A DNA stretch of 16,790 nucleotides from an uncultured Solirubrobacterales bacterium (GCA_937973575.1 CALJKH010000043.1:1-16790); one strand, 5' to 3'; numbered from the stretch's first letter, positions 1 to 9,700 are shown. Notes: generated from the letters alone by a model not told the origin. Made by a program: numbers and translations.

Positions 1-150
1 GTTCGACGGGAGCCAGTTGATCCTGACGCTGGGATTGAGGCAATGGACGCCGTGACCTTTGACGAGGTCGTGGCGATTGCTGCCGCAGTTCCCGACAACC
101 CCTCGATCTCATGCGTTGGTCCGCATGACGCTGAGGAGTTCGCTGTCTAG
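1..150 (+). CDS. C-terminal end of an M16 (pitrilysin/insulinase-like) metallopeptidase, partial
   Basis: An open plus-strand frame enters at base 1 and stops at TAG 148-150, giving the last 49 residues of a protein. The tail contains TFDEVVAIAAAV followed by ISCVGPHDAEEF. In M16 zinc peptidases the C-terminal domain typically ends with an 'it.eev..va......l....vGP' stretch, and this matches that pattern. The catalytic HxxEH half would lie outside the window, so the family call rests on the tail alone. It is the only plus-strand gene here and converges on the minus-strand TetR gene, 33 bases apart. The frame and codon use look genuine (no stop, G/C-rich third positions). Alternative: another protein with a similar short tail. 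Confidence 0.6.
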   Translation, partial: VRREPVDPDAGIEAMDAVTFDEVVAIAAAVPDNPSISCVGPHDAEEFAV

Positions 151-166
151 CTAAGAGAGTCTTGTG

Positions 167-183
167 CGCCAGAGAGCCTGGCG
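167..183. terminator. Hairpin between two convergent genes, possible bidirectional terminator
   Basis: A perfect 6-bp stem (CGCCAG with CTGGCG) with a 5-base loop fills the gap between the plus-strand stop codon and the minus-strand TetR stop codon, ending directly against the latter. There is no real T-run on either side, so it is a weak terminator at best. The position between convergent genes is the main support. Confidence 0.35.
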
Positions 184-822
184 TTAGATCTCGCGACCAT
201 CAAGAGCTGGCAGTACCTGCTCAATCAGGACGTCGAACCGCAGGTTGAGGAGCCGTTCGCAATCGGCTCGTGAAGCCTTGCCTGTGAGCAGCTGCCAGAC
301 AATCTCGTCGGTCGCCCGCTGCTCTGCCTGAAGTGAAATTCGAGTCAGGTCATTCTCTTTGACGAGCTTCCGGACGAAGTGGAGAATCACCATCGCAAGG
401 TTGGTCCGAAGGTCTGCTCGGCGCGCAGCTAGGTGAGCCGCGATTGAGGCGCCCTCACCTCCGAACAGCCATGGCTGCCCATCCTCTTCAGCCCAATCGA
501 GGAAGCGCGAGATGGCCTTGGCCGCAGCCTCTTCAAACTCCTCGTTTGACTCGAGTCCCTCATTGGGCAGGTCAACAAAGATGCGAGCGAAGTGATGCTC
601 GTAGTCGTCAAATAGAGCTTCGGCGATCGGAGTGATCCCACCCCCAGGGAAGTAGCGCGAGACAAGCTGGCGTGTGATGCCAGCTTCTTCGGCGATGTCC
701 TCAAGCGACGCGTCCGGGTTGACAAGAAACACTCGGCGCGCTGCCTCCAAGATCAGCTGCTTGCGCTCCTCAGGGGAATAACGCTGGCGGTCTGAATCGG
801 TGACCTCTTTTGCTCTCGCCAT
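184..822 (-). CDS. TetR/AcrR-family transcriptional regulator
   Basis: A 212-residue protein with an N-terminal TetR-type helix-turn-helix: an ERKQLILEAARRVF helix, then ASLEDIAEEAGITRQLVSRYF at about residues 38-58, where the 'DIAEEAGITRQLVSRYF' stretch is the recognition region. The remaining ~150 residues are a divergent helical ligand/dimer domain, so the inducer and target cannot be named. TetR proteins normally act as dimers that leave DNA when a small ligand binds. It lies downstream of nadA, in the same direction, but a terminator-like hairpin and a 94-base gap separate them, so it is probably its own unit. The start codon ATG 822 sits only 2 bases from a perfect palindrome (825-835), suggesting autoregulation. 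No divergent target gene is adjacent; the target may lie elsewhere. Confidence 0.88.
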   Translation of the reverse strand: MARAKEVTDSDRQRYSPEERKQLILEAARRVFLVNPDASLEDIAEEAGITRQLVSRYFPGGGITPIAEALFDDYEHHFARIFVDLPNEGLESNEEFEEAAAKAISRFLDWAEEDGQPWLFGGEGASIAAHLAARRADLRTNLAMVILHFVRKLVKENDLTRISLQAEQRATDEIVWQLLTGKASRADCERLLNLRFDVLIEQVLPALDGREI

Positions 823-824
823 TC

Positions 825-854
825 CTACACTGTAGACAATTTGCGGCTCGTCAA
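825..854 (-). promoter_or_regulatory. Putative autoregulatory operator and promoter of the TetR gene
   Basis: On the minus strand, 825-835 reads CTACAGTGTAG, a perfect 11-base inverted repeat with a central G. It contains a -10-like TACAGT (834-829) exactly 6 bases before the ATG, so transcription would start at or next to the start codon. A TTGACG at 854-849 resembles a -35 box, but the 14-base spacing to TACAGT is short. A dimeric repressor bound to the palindrome would block this promoter. The operator role is inferred. Confidence 0.4.
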
Positions 855-877
855 CCGACAGATGTCCGGGCGAGTCC

Positions 878-909
878 TAAAACAACGCGCGGCTAGCCGC
901 ACACGCGCG
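878..909 (-). terminator. Rho-independent terminator after nadA
   Basis: Just after the nadA stop, the minus strand carries CGCGCG (909-904) and again CGCGCG (891-886), which can pair as a 6-bp stem, followed at once by TTGTTTTA (885-878). A nested palindrome GCGGCTAGCCGC offers an alternative inner hairpin. The T-rich tail exists only on the minus strand, so it fits the end of the comF-secA-prfB-nadC-nadA unit. Confidence 0.6.
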
Positions 910-916
910 GGCTTAT

Positions 917-1948
917 TTAGCCGACTGAGACCATTCGCTCGATCGGAATCCGCGCAAGATCTGCGATCCCGGCCTCCACCTTCACTTCGAACTTGTCGTC
1001 GCGGAGCGCATCAAGCACCTTCGGCAGGGTGATCATCTTCATGTATTTGCAGGCAGCCATTCGATTGGCCGGGACGAAGTTGGCGGTTGGGTCAGCCATT
1101 TGGAGCGGGTGCAGCATCCCAGTCTCGGTGGCGATGATCTTGGTGCCACCTGGATTCTGCTTTACATAATCCAGCATCCCTCCGGTGGAGAGAATGCTCA
1201 CACCCTCACTATCAATGTCACCTGAAGCGACATATTCCAAGACTTGCGTCGTGCAGCCACACTCTGGGTGGACTAGGAACTCAGCACCAGGGTTTTCACC
1301 GCGGACCGACTCAATGTCAGACGGCTTGATCCCAGCATGGACATGGCACTCGCCGTCCCACACATGCAGTCCTCGACCAAGCTCACGCTCCACAAAGGCT
1401 CCAAGGAACATGTCAGGGCCAAACAGGATTTCGTGGTCAGCGCCGCGCTCGTCAAGGATGTGCCTGACAACAGCGACCGCGTTGCTTGAGGTCACGCACC
1501 AGTCGGTCTCAGCCTTCACCTCGGCAGTCGTGTTCACATACATCACGACAGTTGCGCCAGGGTGCTGGGCCTTCCAATCACGCAGCTGGTCAGCAGTGAT
1601 TGAGTCAGCCAGCGAACAGCCAGCGTCAAGGTCCGGGATGTAGACATTCTTCTCAGGCGAGAGGATTGATGCGGTTTCGGCCATGAAGTGGACTCCGCAG
1701 AAGATGATGTTCTCCTGCTCGCACCGGGCACCCTCGCGTGAAAGTCCAAGGGAATCCCCCACATAGTCGGCAACATCCTGAACCTCTGGCAACTCGTAGT
1801 TGTGAGCGAGGATCACGGCGTTCTTCTCGCGCGCGAGTTCGCGGATCTCCGCCTGAAGCTCCTTGACTACCTCTGGGGCCAGAACCTCTGGCGCAGGCGT
1901 GCCATCCAGCATGGGAAGGGAGGTTCCGGTGGCTTCAACGTTGGTCAT
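917..1948 (-). CDS. nadA: Quinolinate synthase NadA
   Basis: A 343-residue enzyme, the usual length for the family. It condenses iminoaspartate with dihydroxyacetone phosphate to give quinolinate, using an oxygen-sensitive [4Fe-4S] cluster, in de novo NAD synthesis in the cytosol. Visible motifs: AVILAHNYELPEVQDVADYVGDS near residues 44-66, HFMAETASIL, PDLDAGCSLAD, YVNTTAEVKA, TSSNA, HVWDGECHVHAGI, HPECG, and AACKYMKM. By comparison with the E. coli enzyme, the cluster ligands should be the cysteines in AGCSLAD (about 111), GECHVH (about 201) and AACKYMKM (about 300). The ATG at 1948 abuts the nadC stop TAA with no gap and no Shine-Dalgarno sequence, implying translational coupling to nadC. 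nadB is not adjacent. Confidence 0.97.
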   Translation of the reverse strand: MTNVEATGTSLPMLDGTPAPEVLAPEVVKELQAEIRELAREKNAVILAHNYELPEVQDVADYVGDSLGLSREGARCEQENIIFCGVHFMAETASILSPEKNVYIPDLDAGCSLADSITADQLRDWKAQHPGATVVMYVNTTAEVKAETDWCVTSSNAVAVVRHILDERGADHEILFGPDMFLGAFVERELGRGLHVWDGECHVHAGIKPSDIESVRGENPGAEFLVHPECGCTTQVLEYVASGDIDSEGVSILSTGGMLDYVKQNPGGTKIIATETGMLHPLQMADPTANFVPANRMAACKYMKMITLPKVLDALRDDKFEVKVEAGIADLARIPIERMVSVG

Positions 1949-2791
1949 TTAGGAATGCTCGATTAGAAGGGAGAGGTCCAAGGTTGGGGCTGAGTGGGTA
2001 AGGGCACCGACTGAGATGAAGTTTACGCCGGTCTCAGCAATCTCCCGAACAGATTCCAGGTCAACCCCACCGGACGCCTCAGTCTCAGCCCGCTTTCCAA
2101 CAAGGCCAACCGCGGCCCGTAGCTGGCCAGTGTCCATGTTGTCGAGCAGGAGTCTCGGAGCGCCAGCCCCGAGAGCCTCGGCAACCTCGGTCAAGTTGCG
2201 TACCTCAACCTCGATCGGAAGCTTTGGATCCCATCTGCGGCACGCCTCGACCGCCGCCGCAATCCCACCTGCCATAGCGATGTGGTTCTCCTTCAGAAGG
2301 AATGCGTCGTAGAGCCCAATTCGGTGGTTGGTCCCGCCACCTGCAGCAACTGCAGCCTTCTGCAGCATCCGCAGGCCAGGATCTGTCTTGCGGGTATCAA
2401 GAATCTTGGCGCCGGTTCCATCCACAGCTTTGACGAACTTGGCGGTCATTGTGGCTGTGCCAGAGAGCCCACCGAGCAAGTTAAGGGCAGTTCGCTCTGC
2501 TGTGAGGATCGCTCGCGCAGAGCCTGTGATTGTGGCGACGGGGCCTTCCTCGCGCCACTCTCCCTCATCACACTGGACTTCGAACTGGGCTCCGTCGTCA
2601 AGAGTTTGAAACGCGATGCGAGCGCAATCGAGCCCGTACACGACGCCAGGCTGCTTCTGGACGATTCGAGCCTCAGCCTCTAGCCCCTCAGGGACCGAAG
2701 CGAGAGTTGTGATGTCGCCTTCGCCGACGTCCTCAGCCAAAGCGCGGTCCACAACCTCAGCGATCATGCCCCGATTCACCCCGTTGCTCAC
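1949..2791 (-). CDS. nadC: Nicotinate-nucleotide pyrophosphorylase (quinolinate phosphoribosyltransferase)
   Basis: A 280-residue protein that converts quinolinate plus PRPP to nicotinate mononucleotide, CO2 and pyrophosphate, the step after NadA. Family hallmarks are present in order: EDVGEGDITT near the N-terminus, RTALNLLGGLSGTAT, ILDTRKTDPGLRMLQKAAV with the substrate-binding Arg/Lys residues, GGGTNHRIGLYDAFLLKENHI, IEVEVRNLTEV, LLLDNMD, and the SGGVDLESVREIAETGVNFISVGALTHS tail. It starts with GTG at 2791, and its GTGA overlaps the prfB stop TGA, so it is probably translated by coupling. The nadA gene follows without a gap. Together they give two of the three de novo quinolinate-to-NAMN enzymes. 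Confidence 0.97.
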   Translation of the reverse strand: MSNGVNRGMIAEVVDRALAEDVGEGDITTLASVPEGLEAEARIVQKQPGVVYGLDCARIAFQTLDDGAQFEVQCDEGEWREEGPVATITGSARAILTAERTALNLLGGLSGTATMTAKFVKAVDGTGAKILDTRKTDPGLRMLQKAAVAAGGGTNHRIGLYDAFLLKENHIAMAGGIAAAVEACRRWDPKLPIEVEVRNLTEVAEALGAGAPRLLLDNMDTGQLRAAVGLVGKRAETEASGGVDLESVREIAETGVNFISVGALTHSAPTLDLSLLIEHS

Positions 2792-3892
2792 TTGGACGCG
2801 CCTTCTAGAAGCCAGGCCCGCGCAAAGCCATCAAGGTCACCGTCTAGAACGCGCTGGGGGTCACCTACTTCAACATTTGTTCTGTGGTCCTTGACCATCG
2901 CGTAGGGGTGAAGGACATAGGAGCGGATCTGGGAGCCGAAATTGACATCTTGGGCCTCCCCCTTCTCAGCTGAAATCTCCTCGCGGCGCTTCTGCTCTTC
3001 GCGCTCAATCAGCTTTGCTCGCAACATGCCCATGGCGGTTTGACGGTTAGCTGTTTGAGAGCGTTCGTTTTGGCACTGAACAACAATGCCGGAGGGACGG
3101 TGGGTAATCCGCACTGCTGAGTCTGTCTTGTTGACGTGCTGGCCGCCAGCACCTGATGCGCGGTAGGTGTCAACCTGGAGGTCGTCGTCCTCAATCACGA
3201 TTTCGCCGGTGTCTTCGATGACTGGGGCAACCTCAACACCAGCGAACGAGGTCTGGCGCCGGTTTGCAGAGTCAAAGGGACTCAGCCGAACCAGGCGGTG
3301 AACCCCGCGCTCAGCCTGGTAGAGCCCGTAGGCGTTCTCGCCGCTGGCCTTGAAGGTCGCCGACTTGATGCCAGCCTCTTCACCAGCAGACACTTCAAGA
3401 AGCTCTGTCTTGAATCCGCGACCTTCAGCCCAGCGCAATTCCATGCGGAGAACCATCTCTGCCCAGTCTTGGGCATCAGTTCCGCCAGCACCGGCGTTGA
3501 TCGACACAAGGGCATCGCCCCCGTCGTACTTCCCAGAGAAGAGGCGCTCCTCCTCAAGTCGCTCGAGGCGATCCTCCATTGAGTTGAGCATCACCTCGAG
3601 TTCGTCCGCCATGGACTCGTCCTCTTTGGCCATCTCAACGAGGTCGTCAAGGTCATTTACATCTGACTCGAGCGAGCGGAAAGAGGTAATGCGCTTCTGC
3701 ACGCGAGCGTGTTCAGCAGATGTCTTCGTGGCGTTCTCCTGGTCATCCCAGAAGCCGCCAGCCCCCATCTCTTCCTCTAGCTGAGCTAGGCGTGTATCGA
3801 GAGAAGCAGGGTCAAAGATAATCCGCGAGCAGCTTCAGCTGGTCGCGGATTGCCGCAAGACGCTGCGGTGTCGAGACTGTCGCGTCAGCCAC
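2788..3892 (-). CDS. prfB: Peptide chain release factor 2, expressed by programmed +1 frameshift
   Basis: RF2 reads UGA and UAA stop codons and triggers peptide release on the ribosome. The longest simple frame begins at ATG 3768 and lacks the N-terminus. Reading on, a zero-frame segment starts with GTG at 3892 (directly after the secA stop), encodes 26 residues ending ...LKLLADYL, and meets TGA at 3814-3812. Skipping one base continues as DPASLDTRLAQLEEE into the main frame: join(3892..3815, 3813..2788), 367 residues. The join restores the known family start ('...LRGYL/D...' in E. coli). The UGA-recognition tripeptide SPF falls at about 204-206 and the catalytic GGQ at about 249-251, almost the E. 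coli numbering. secA-prfB adjacency is also known from Bacillus. Regulation is by RF2's own level: scarce RF2 lets the ribosome pause and shift. Confidence 0.96.
3811..3820 (-). promoter_or_regulatory. prfB programmed +1 frameshift site (TATCTTTGAC)
   Basis: The minus strand reads TAT CTT TGA C, identical to the core of the E. coli prfB shift site, where the peptidyl-tRNA on CUU slips to UUU at the in-frame UGA. The purine-rich internal Shine-Dalgarno-like element that lies three bases upstream in E. coli (AGGGGG) is replaced here by GCGGAT, which pairs poorly with the 16S rRNA tail. Confidence 0.95.
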
Positions 3893-6901
<3,009 letters not shown>

Positions 6902-6910
6902 AGTGCGAGG

Positions 6911-7645
6911 CTACCAAGTGCCGGGACTCCTACCCGCGTACGCAGGCGGTAAGGCGCGTGCGAAGGTCATGCAATTGACCCTCTCAGCACCTGCTTCACG
7001 GAGCATTTTGGCAACCACACGGAGAGTTGCACCGGTCGTGTGGACATCGTCAACTACAAGGCATTGGGACGGTGCTGGCTGCCTCGCGTAGACCCTTATC
7101 CGCTCTTCCTGCAGCCGTTCCCGCCTCCCGGCCCCTGCCTGCCTTACTCCGGTGGGAGCTGGGCGCCGGCCCAGTGGCTGGGCAACTTTCCGGGATATTC
7201 GCGCAGCTAATGCCGTCGCAAGGATTGAAGCGTGGTCTACCCCAGTCTTGCGTTTACGCCGCGGATCCATGGGGACGGGAATGACTGCAAAGTCATGGGC
7301 TGACCAAAGGTGCGCGGGAACGCCTCCCGCCATTGCCTCGGCCATCAGTCTGGCGATCCGACCCGAGCCAGACTGTTTGAACGCGACAACGAGCGATGAG
7401 GCTTCAGTCCCGTGTCGAACAGCAGCACCGGCTTCATCCCATGGTGCATCGGCGGCTGGGCACGGTAAGCACGGCCTTGGGAGTGCGCACCGTGGGCAGA
7501 GATCAGGACCTACCGGGGAAAGCCTCGATAGACACGGCGGGCATAGAACTGCGCGTGGGTCACGCGGCTCGCATCCACAAGCAGCGCAACGCGGAGGCAC
7601 CAGCAGGCTCACCGCCATGGCCATTGCATCGCGTATCGAGTTCAT
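6911..7645 (-). CDS. ComF family protein (zinc-finger/phosphoribosyltransferase fold)
   Basis: A 244-residue protein with the ComF layout. The N-terminus has paired cysteines in CAACGC, CPPC, CPRC and CLPC (about residues 20-62), probably a zinc module. A type I phosphoribosyltransferase domain follows, with the PRPP-binding motif CLVVDDVHTTGATLRV at about 195-210. ComF is needed for DNA uptake in naturally competent bacteria, but relatives occur widely in non-competent ones and no other com gene is visible here. The usual Q..L....R..N stretch before the PRPP motif is only partly kept (TGVRQAGAGRRERLQ). It heads the comF-secA-prfB-nadC-nadA series behind a terminator. The start could be ATG 7645, or ATG 7624/7618, which would still keep all the cysteines; I cannot choose by RBS. 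Confidence 0.85.
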   Translation of the reverse strand: MNSIRDAMAMAVSLLVPPRCAACGCEPRDPRAVLCPPCLSRLSPVGPDLCPRCALPRPCLPCPAADAPWDEAGAAVRHGTEASSLVVAFKQSGSGRIARLMAEAMAGGVPAHLWSAHDFAVIPVPMDPRRKRKTGVDHASILATALAARISRKVAQPLGRRPAPTGVRQAGAGRRERLQEERIRVYARQPAPSQCLVVDDVHTTGATLRVVAKMLREAGAERVNCMTFARALPPAYAGRSPGTW

Positions 7646-7669
7646 GCAACAACGATGCCAACCAAACTG

Positions 7670-7695
7670 AAAAATCTCTGCGGCGCCCCGCGCCG
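7670..7695 (-). terminator. Rho-independent terminator after the secreted-protein gene
   Basis: On the minus strand a perfect 6-bp stem (CGGCGC with GCGCCG, 3-base loop, 7695-7681) is followed after a 6-base gap by TTTTT (7674-7670). It sits between the stop of the secreted-protein gene and the comF-like start, so it probably separates the two units. Confidence 0.6.
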
Positions 7696-7709
7696 AAACA
7701 GCTGATCAA

Positions 7710-8189
7710 TCAGCCAGTGAAAGCCGTGCACTTCCGGATGGTCTTGGTGGCCGTGACGCGGCCTGTGGCTGGGTCGAAACCAGCGCCATGCGAAGAGGAT
7801 CGCTGGGTCAAGAAATTGGTCGTGAGCCCCAGCAGCTTGATCGTGTGATTGCCACCTGCGAGCCCTGTGAGGCGGATTACGCTGGAGAACCTGCGCTGCT
7901 GACCATCAACAGCCTTGCGTGCACGCGCAAAGCCTATGGGCCAGTTCTTTACATCAACGAGCTTGGAGTCAAGGTAAACCCGCGCGCCAGTTAGCTCTCG
8001 CCCACTGCCTCCGACATCAAGCGTGAAGCCAACGAACTTCGAGTACCTGACACAGCCGCCAGGGCCAGTACCAGTGGTTGAGCCAATGGTGGCGGTCGGG
8101 ATAGCCGGCGCAGCTACCGCGACTCCAGATGAAGCTGCAAGTGCGACGCCGACGAACTGAGCTGCGAGGAACCTGCGTGATCTCTTCAT
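7710..8189 (-). CDS. Small secreted protein of unknown function
   Basis: A 159-residue protein that I do not recognise. It begins MKRSRRFLAAQFVGVALAAS with a classical Sec signal peptide: positive N-terminus, hydrophobic core, and a likely cut after AVAA (about residue 27). The mature part is rich in Gly, Thr and Val and looks like a beta-sandwich. It has only two cysteines, one near the start (about 46, GGCVRYSK) and one six residues from the end (about 154, IRKCTAFTG), well placed for a disulfide that closes the domain. 'TKTIRKC'-like ends are common in secreted repeat/Ig-like proteins of Solirubrobacterales-type actinobacteria, which is a recollection, not a search result. It has its own promoter-like region and a terminator, so it is likely transcribed alone or with the uridylyltransferase upstream. 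Confidence 0.75.
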   Translation of the reverse strand: MKRSRRFLAAQFVGVALAASSGVAVAAPAIPTATIGSTTGTGPGGCVRYSKFVGFTLDVGGSGRELTGARVYLDSKLVDVKNWPIGFARARKAVDGQQRRFSSVIRLTGLAGGNHTIKLLGLTTNFLTQRSSSHGAGFDPATGRVTATKTIRKCTAFTG

Positions 8190-8195
8190 GCAATC

Positions 8196-8223
8196 ACGCT
8201 ACCCGCGGCAGAGTCAGCCGCAA
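8196..8223 (-). promoter_or_regulatory. Putative promoter of the secreted-protein gene, leaderless type
   Basis: The minus strand has TTGCGG (8223-8218), a 16-base spacer, then TAGCGT (8201-8196), and the ATG follows after exactly 6 bases. That spacing would put the transcription start on the A of ATG. The spacer contains an inverted repeat, GCGGC and GCCGC separated by 7 bases (8221-8205), which could be an operator or chance. Confidence 0.4.
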
Positions 8224-8239
8224 GAAAGTATTGGAGCCG

Positions 8240-9634
8240 TCAGTCTGATCGGGGAGTCAGTGTCGTCCCGTCCGAAACAGCGGCCTTGCCGGGACCCCCT
8301 GAATCGACTGTCATCTCGCCTAGAACCGTGATTTCTGAGCCAAACAGCACATCACCCTTCACCGTCAGCGACTCGCAGTTGATCAATGACGGCGCGCCGC
8401 CTGGGAAGTGATCCTCAAAGTCGGCGAGGAGCTTGTAGTGCGCTGAGTCAAGCTCGATGACAGGCGGTTGCCCGTTGCGCTCTGGCGCGAGGACCACATG
8501 GAAGTCCGGAGTAAGCGTGTAGGCGTCAGACCTAACTCCGAGTAGATCACTTGTTGCCTTGACAGGAGCAAAGCGGCTTCGGGGAACTCGGATGGCTTGG
8601 GCGCCTTCAAACAATGCGATGGCAGCTCCCATCGCTGACTCAAGCTGGATTACATCGACTGATTCAGGGTCGCCGGGATCAACTGTCTTACGGTTAACGA
8701 TCATCGGGAGGTCGAGGACGCCACCCCCAGCTTCAAGGGCAGCGGCAAGGGCATCGAGGTCAATCCAGAGAGTGTTCGTGTTGAAGTAGCGATGCCTGCT
8801 CGTGTCTTGGAAGGCCTCTAGGTCAGTGTCAGCGGTCTGCGCCACCTCGCGCAGCAGAAGGCGGCCATCAGGCGTAGTGGCAAGGTGCCCACCCTTCCGG
8901 TCGGCTGCAGTGCGGTCCGCGACTTCCATCAGGAACGGAATCTCTTGGGACGCGAACCAAGCGAGAATCCGCTCGTCCAACACGGCGCCAAGATTGTCGG
9001 CGTTCGAAACAAAGGCCCAGCGGAATCCTTGTGACCGCAAAGTCTCCAACATGCCTGAGGTGACGAGGGCCGTGTAGAGGTCGCCGTGGCCAGGTGGCGC
9101 CCATTCCATTTCAGGATCATCTGGCCAGCTGACAGGGTGAAGATCGTCAGCCCGAAGCTTGGGCACCCTGTTCTGAAGAAAATCAAGCGGGACCCCCTCC
9201 AGCTCAAGGCCAGGGTGAGCGGCAAGGGCCTCAAGCGTGTCGTCACGCGTAGCAAATGAATTCATTAGCACTAGCGGAAGCCGCGCACCTGTCTGCTCCC
9301 TGAGGCCGAGCACCTGCTTGGCGATGATGTCGAGGAAGCTAAGGCCGTCCTTCGCCTCAATCAGGGACTTCGCCTTCGTCATCCCCATCCCGGTGCCAAG
9401 CCCACCGTTGAGCTTGATCATCACAGTGCTATCTAGGGCCGAGCGAGCGTCAGCAGCCTCCAGCTGATCTGCATCTGGCAACGACACAACTGGGCGAATT
9501 GACTCCTCGCTCAAGACTCCTAGCTCACCATCCGCGAGCTGGCGATGGAAACGAGTGAATGACTCGACGGCGGCATCACCCGCGCCGTCAGCTACGAGCT
9601 TGTCCTTGGCTGCCTCAAACGCTGAATGACTCAT
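8240..9634 (-). CDS. UTP-glucose-1-phosphate uridylyltransferase, eukaryotic-type (UDPGP family)
   Basis: A 464-residue cytosolic enzyme that makes UDP-glucose from UTP and glucose-1-phosphate. It carries the signature MIKLNGGLGTGMGMTKAKSL at about 72-91, LVLMNSFATRDDT, EWAPPGHGDLYTAL, FVSNADNLGAVLD, and KGGHLA with RLLLREVAQ. This is the pattern of eukaryotic UGPases (PF01704), not of the short (~300-residue) bacterial GalU. The C-terminal stretch has a beta-helix-like SLTVKGDVLFGSEITVLGEMTV. The product is the substrate of Ugd, encoded four genes upstream. It lies after the ahcY terminator and has a TAGGAT hexamer 9 bases before its ATG, so it likely starts its own transcript. Exact sugar specificity (Glc-1-P rather than GalNAc/GlcNAc-1-P) is inferred from the motifs. 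Confidence 0.9.
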   Translation of the reverse strand: MSHSAFEAAKDKLVADGAGDAAVESFTRFHRQLADGELGVLSEESIRPVVSLPDADQLEAADARSALDSTVMIKLNGGLGTGMGMTKAKSLIEAKDGLSFLDIIAKQVLGLREQTGARLPLVLMNSFATRDDTLEALAAHPGLELEGVPLDFLQNRVPKLRADDLHPVSWPDDPEMEWAPPGHGDLYTALVTSGMLETLRSQGFRWAFVSNADNLGAVLDERILAWFASQEIPFLMEVADRTAADRKGGHLATTPDGRLLLREVAQTADTDLEAFQDTSRHRYFNTNTLWIDLDALAAALEAGGGVLDLPMIVNRKTVDPGDPESVDVIQLESAMGAAIALFEGAQAIRVPRSRFAPVKATSDLLGVRSDAYTLTPDFHVVLAPERNGQPPVIELDSAHYKLLADFEDHFPGGAPSLINCESLTVKGDVLFGSEITVLGEMTVDSGGPGKAAVSDGTTLTPRSD

Positions 9635-9643
9635 GCTCTAACG

Positions 9644-9649
9644 ATCCTA
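9644..9649 (-). promoter_or_regulatory. -10-like box before the uridylyltransferase gene
   Basis: TAGGAT on the minus strand lies 9 bases before ATG 9634. No good -35 is present 16-18 bases upstream (CTTTTC only), and there is no Shine-Dalgarno sequence. It would give a leader of only 2-3 bases. Weak, but it falls directly downstream of the ahcY terminator, where a new promoter is needed. Confidence 0.3.
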
Positions 9650-9663
9650 GTGTCGCCTGCGGC

Positions 9664-9700
9664 AAAGAAAAGGCCCGCCGCCGTGAGGCAACGGGCCTTT
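9664..9700 (-). terminator. Strong Rho-independent terminator after ahcY
   Basis: On the minus strand AAAGGCCCG (9700-9692) pairs perfectly with CGGGCCTTT (9677-9669), a 9-bp stem with a 14-base loop. It is followed by a T-rich tail, so the run from the stem end reads TTTTCTTT. It lies 23 bases after the ahcY stop. On the plus strand the tail is poor, so it acts on the minus strand. Confidence 0.88.

Noticed and set aside
1185..1643. Plus-strand open frame of 152 codons opposite nadA
   Set aside because: Entirely within nadA, low-complexity Ser/Arg/Thr product, no RBS or domain.
985..1700. Cys at about residue 84 of NadA (FCGVHF) as a cluster ligand
   Set aside because: E. coli NadA has no cysteine there; its ligands correspond to the AGCSLA, GECHVH and C-terminal cysteines.
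2788..3892. prfB as a pseudogene or sequencing error because of the in-frame TGA
   Set aside because: The site matches the conserved RF2 frameshift core exactly, and the joined product has family length and motif spacing.
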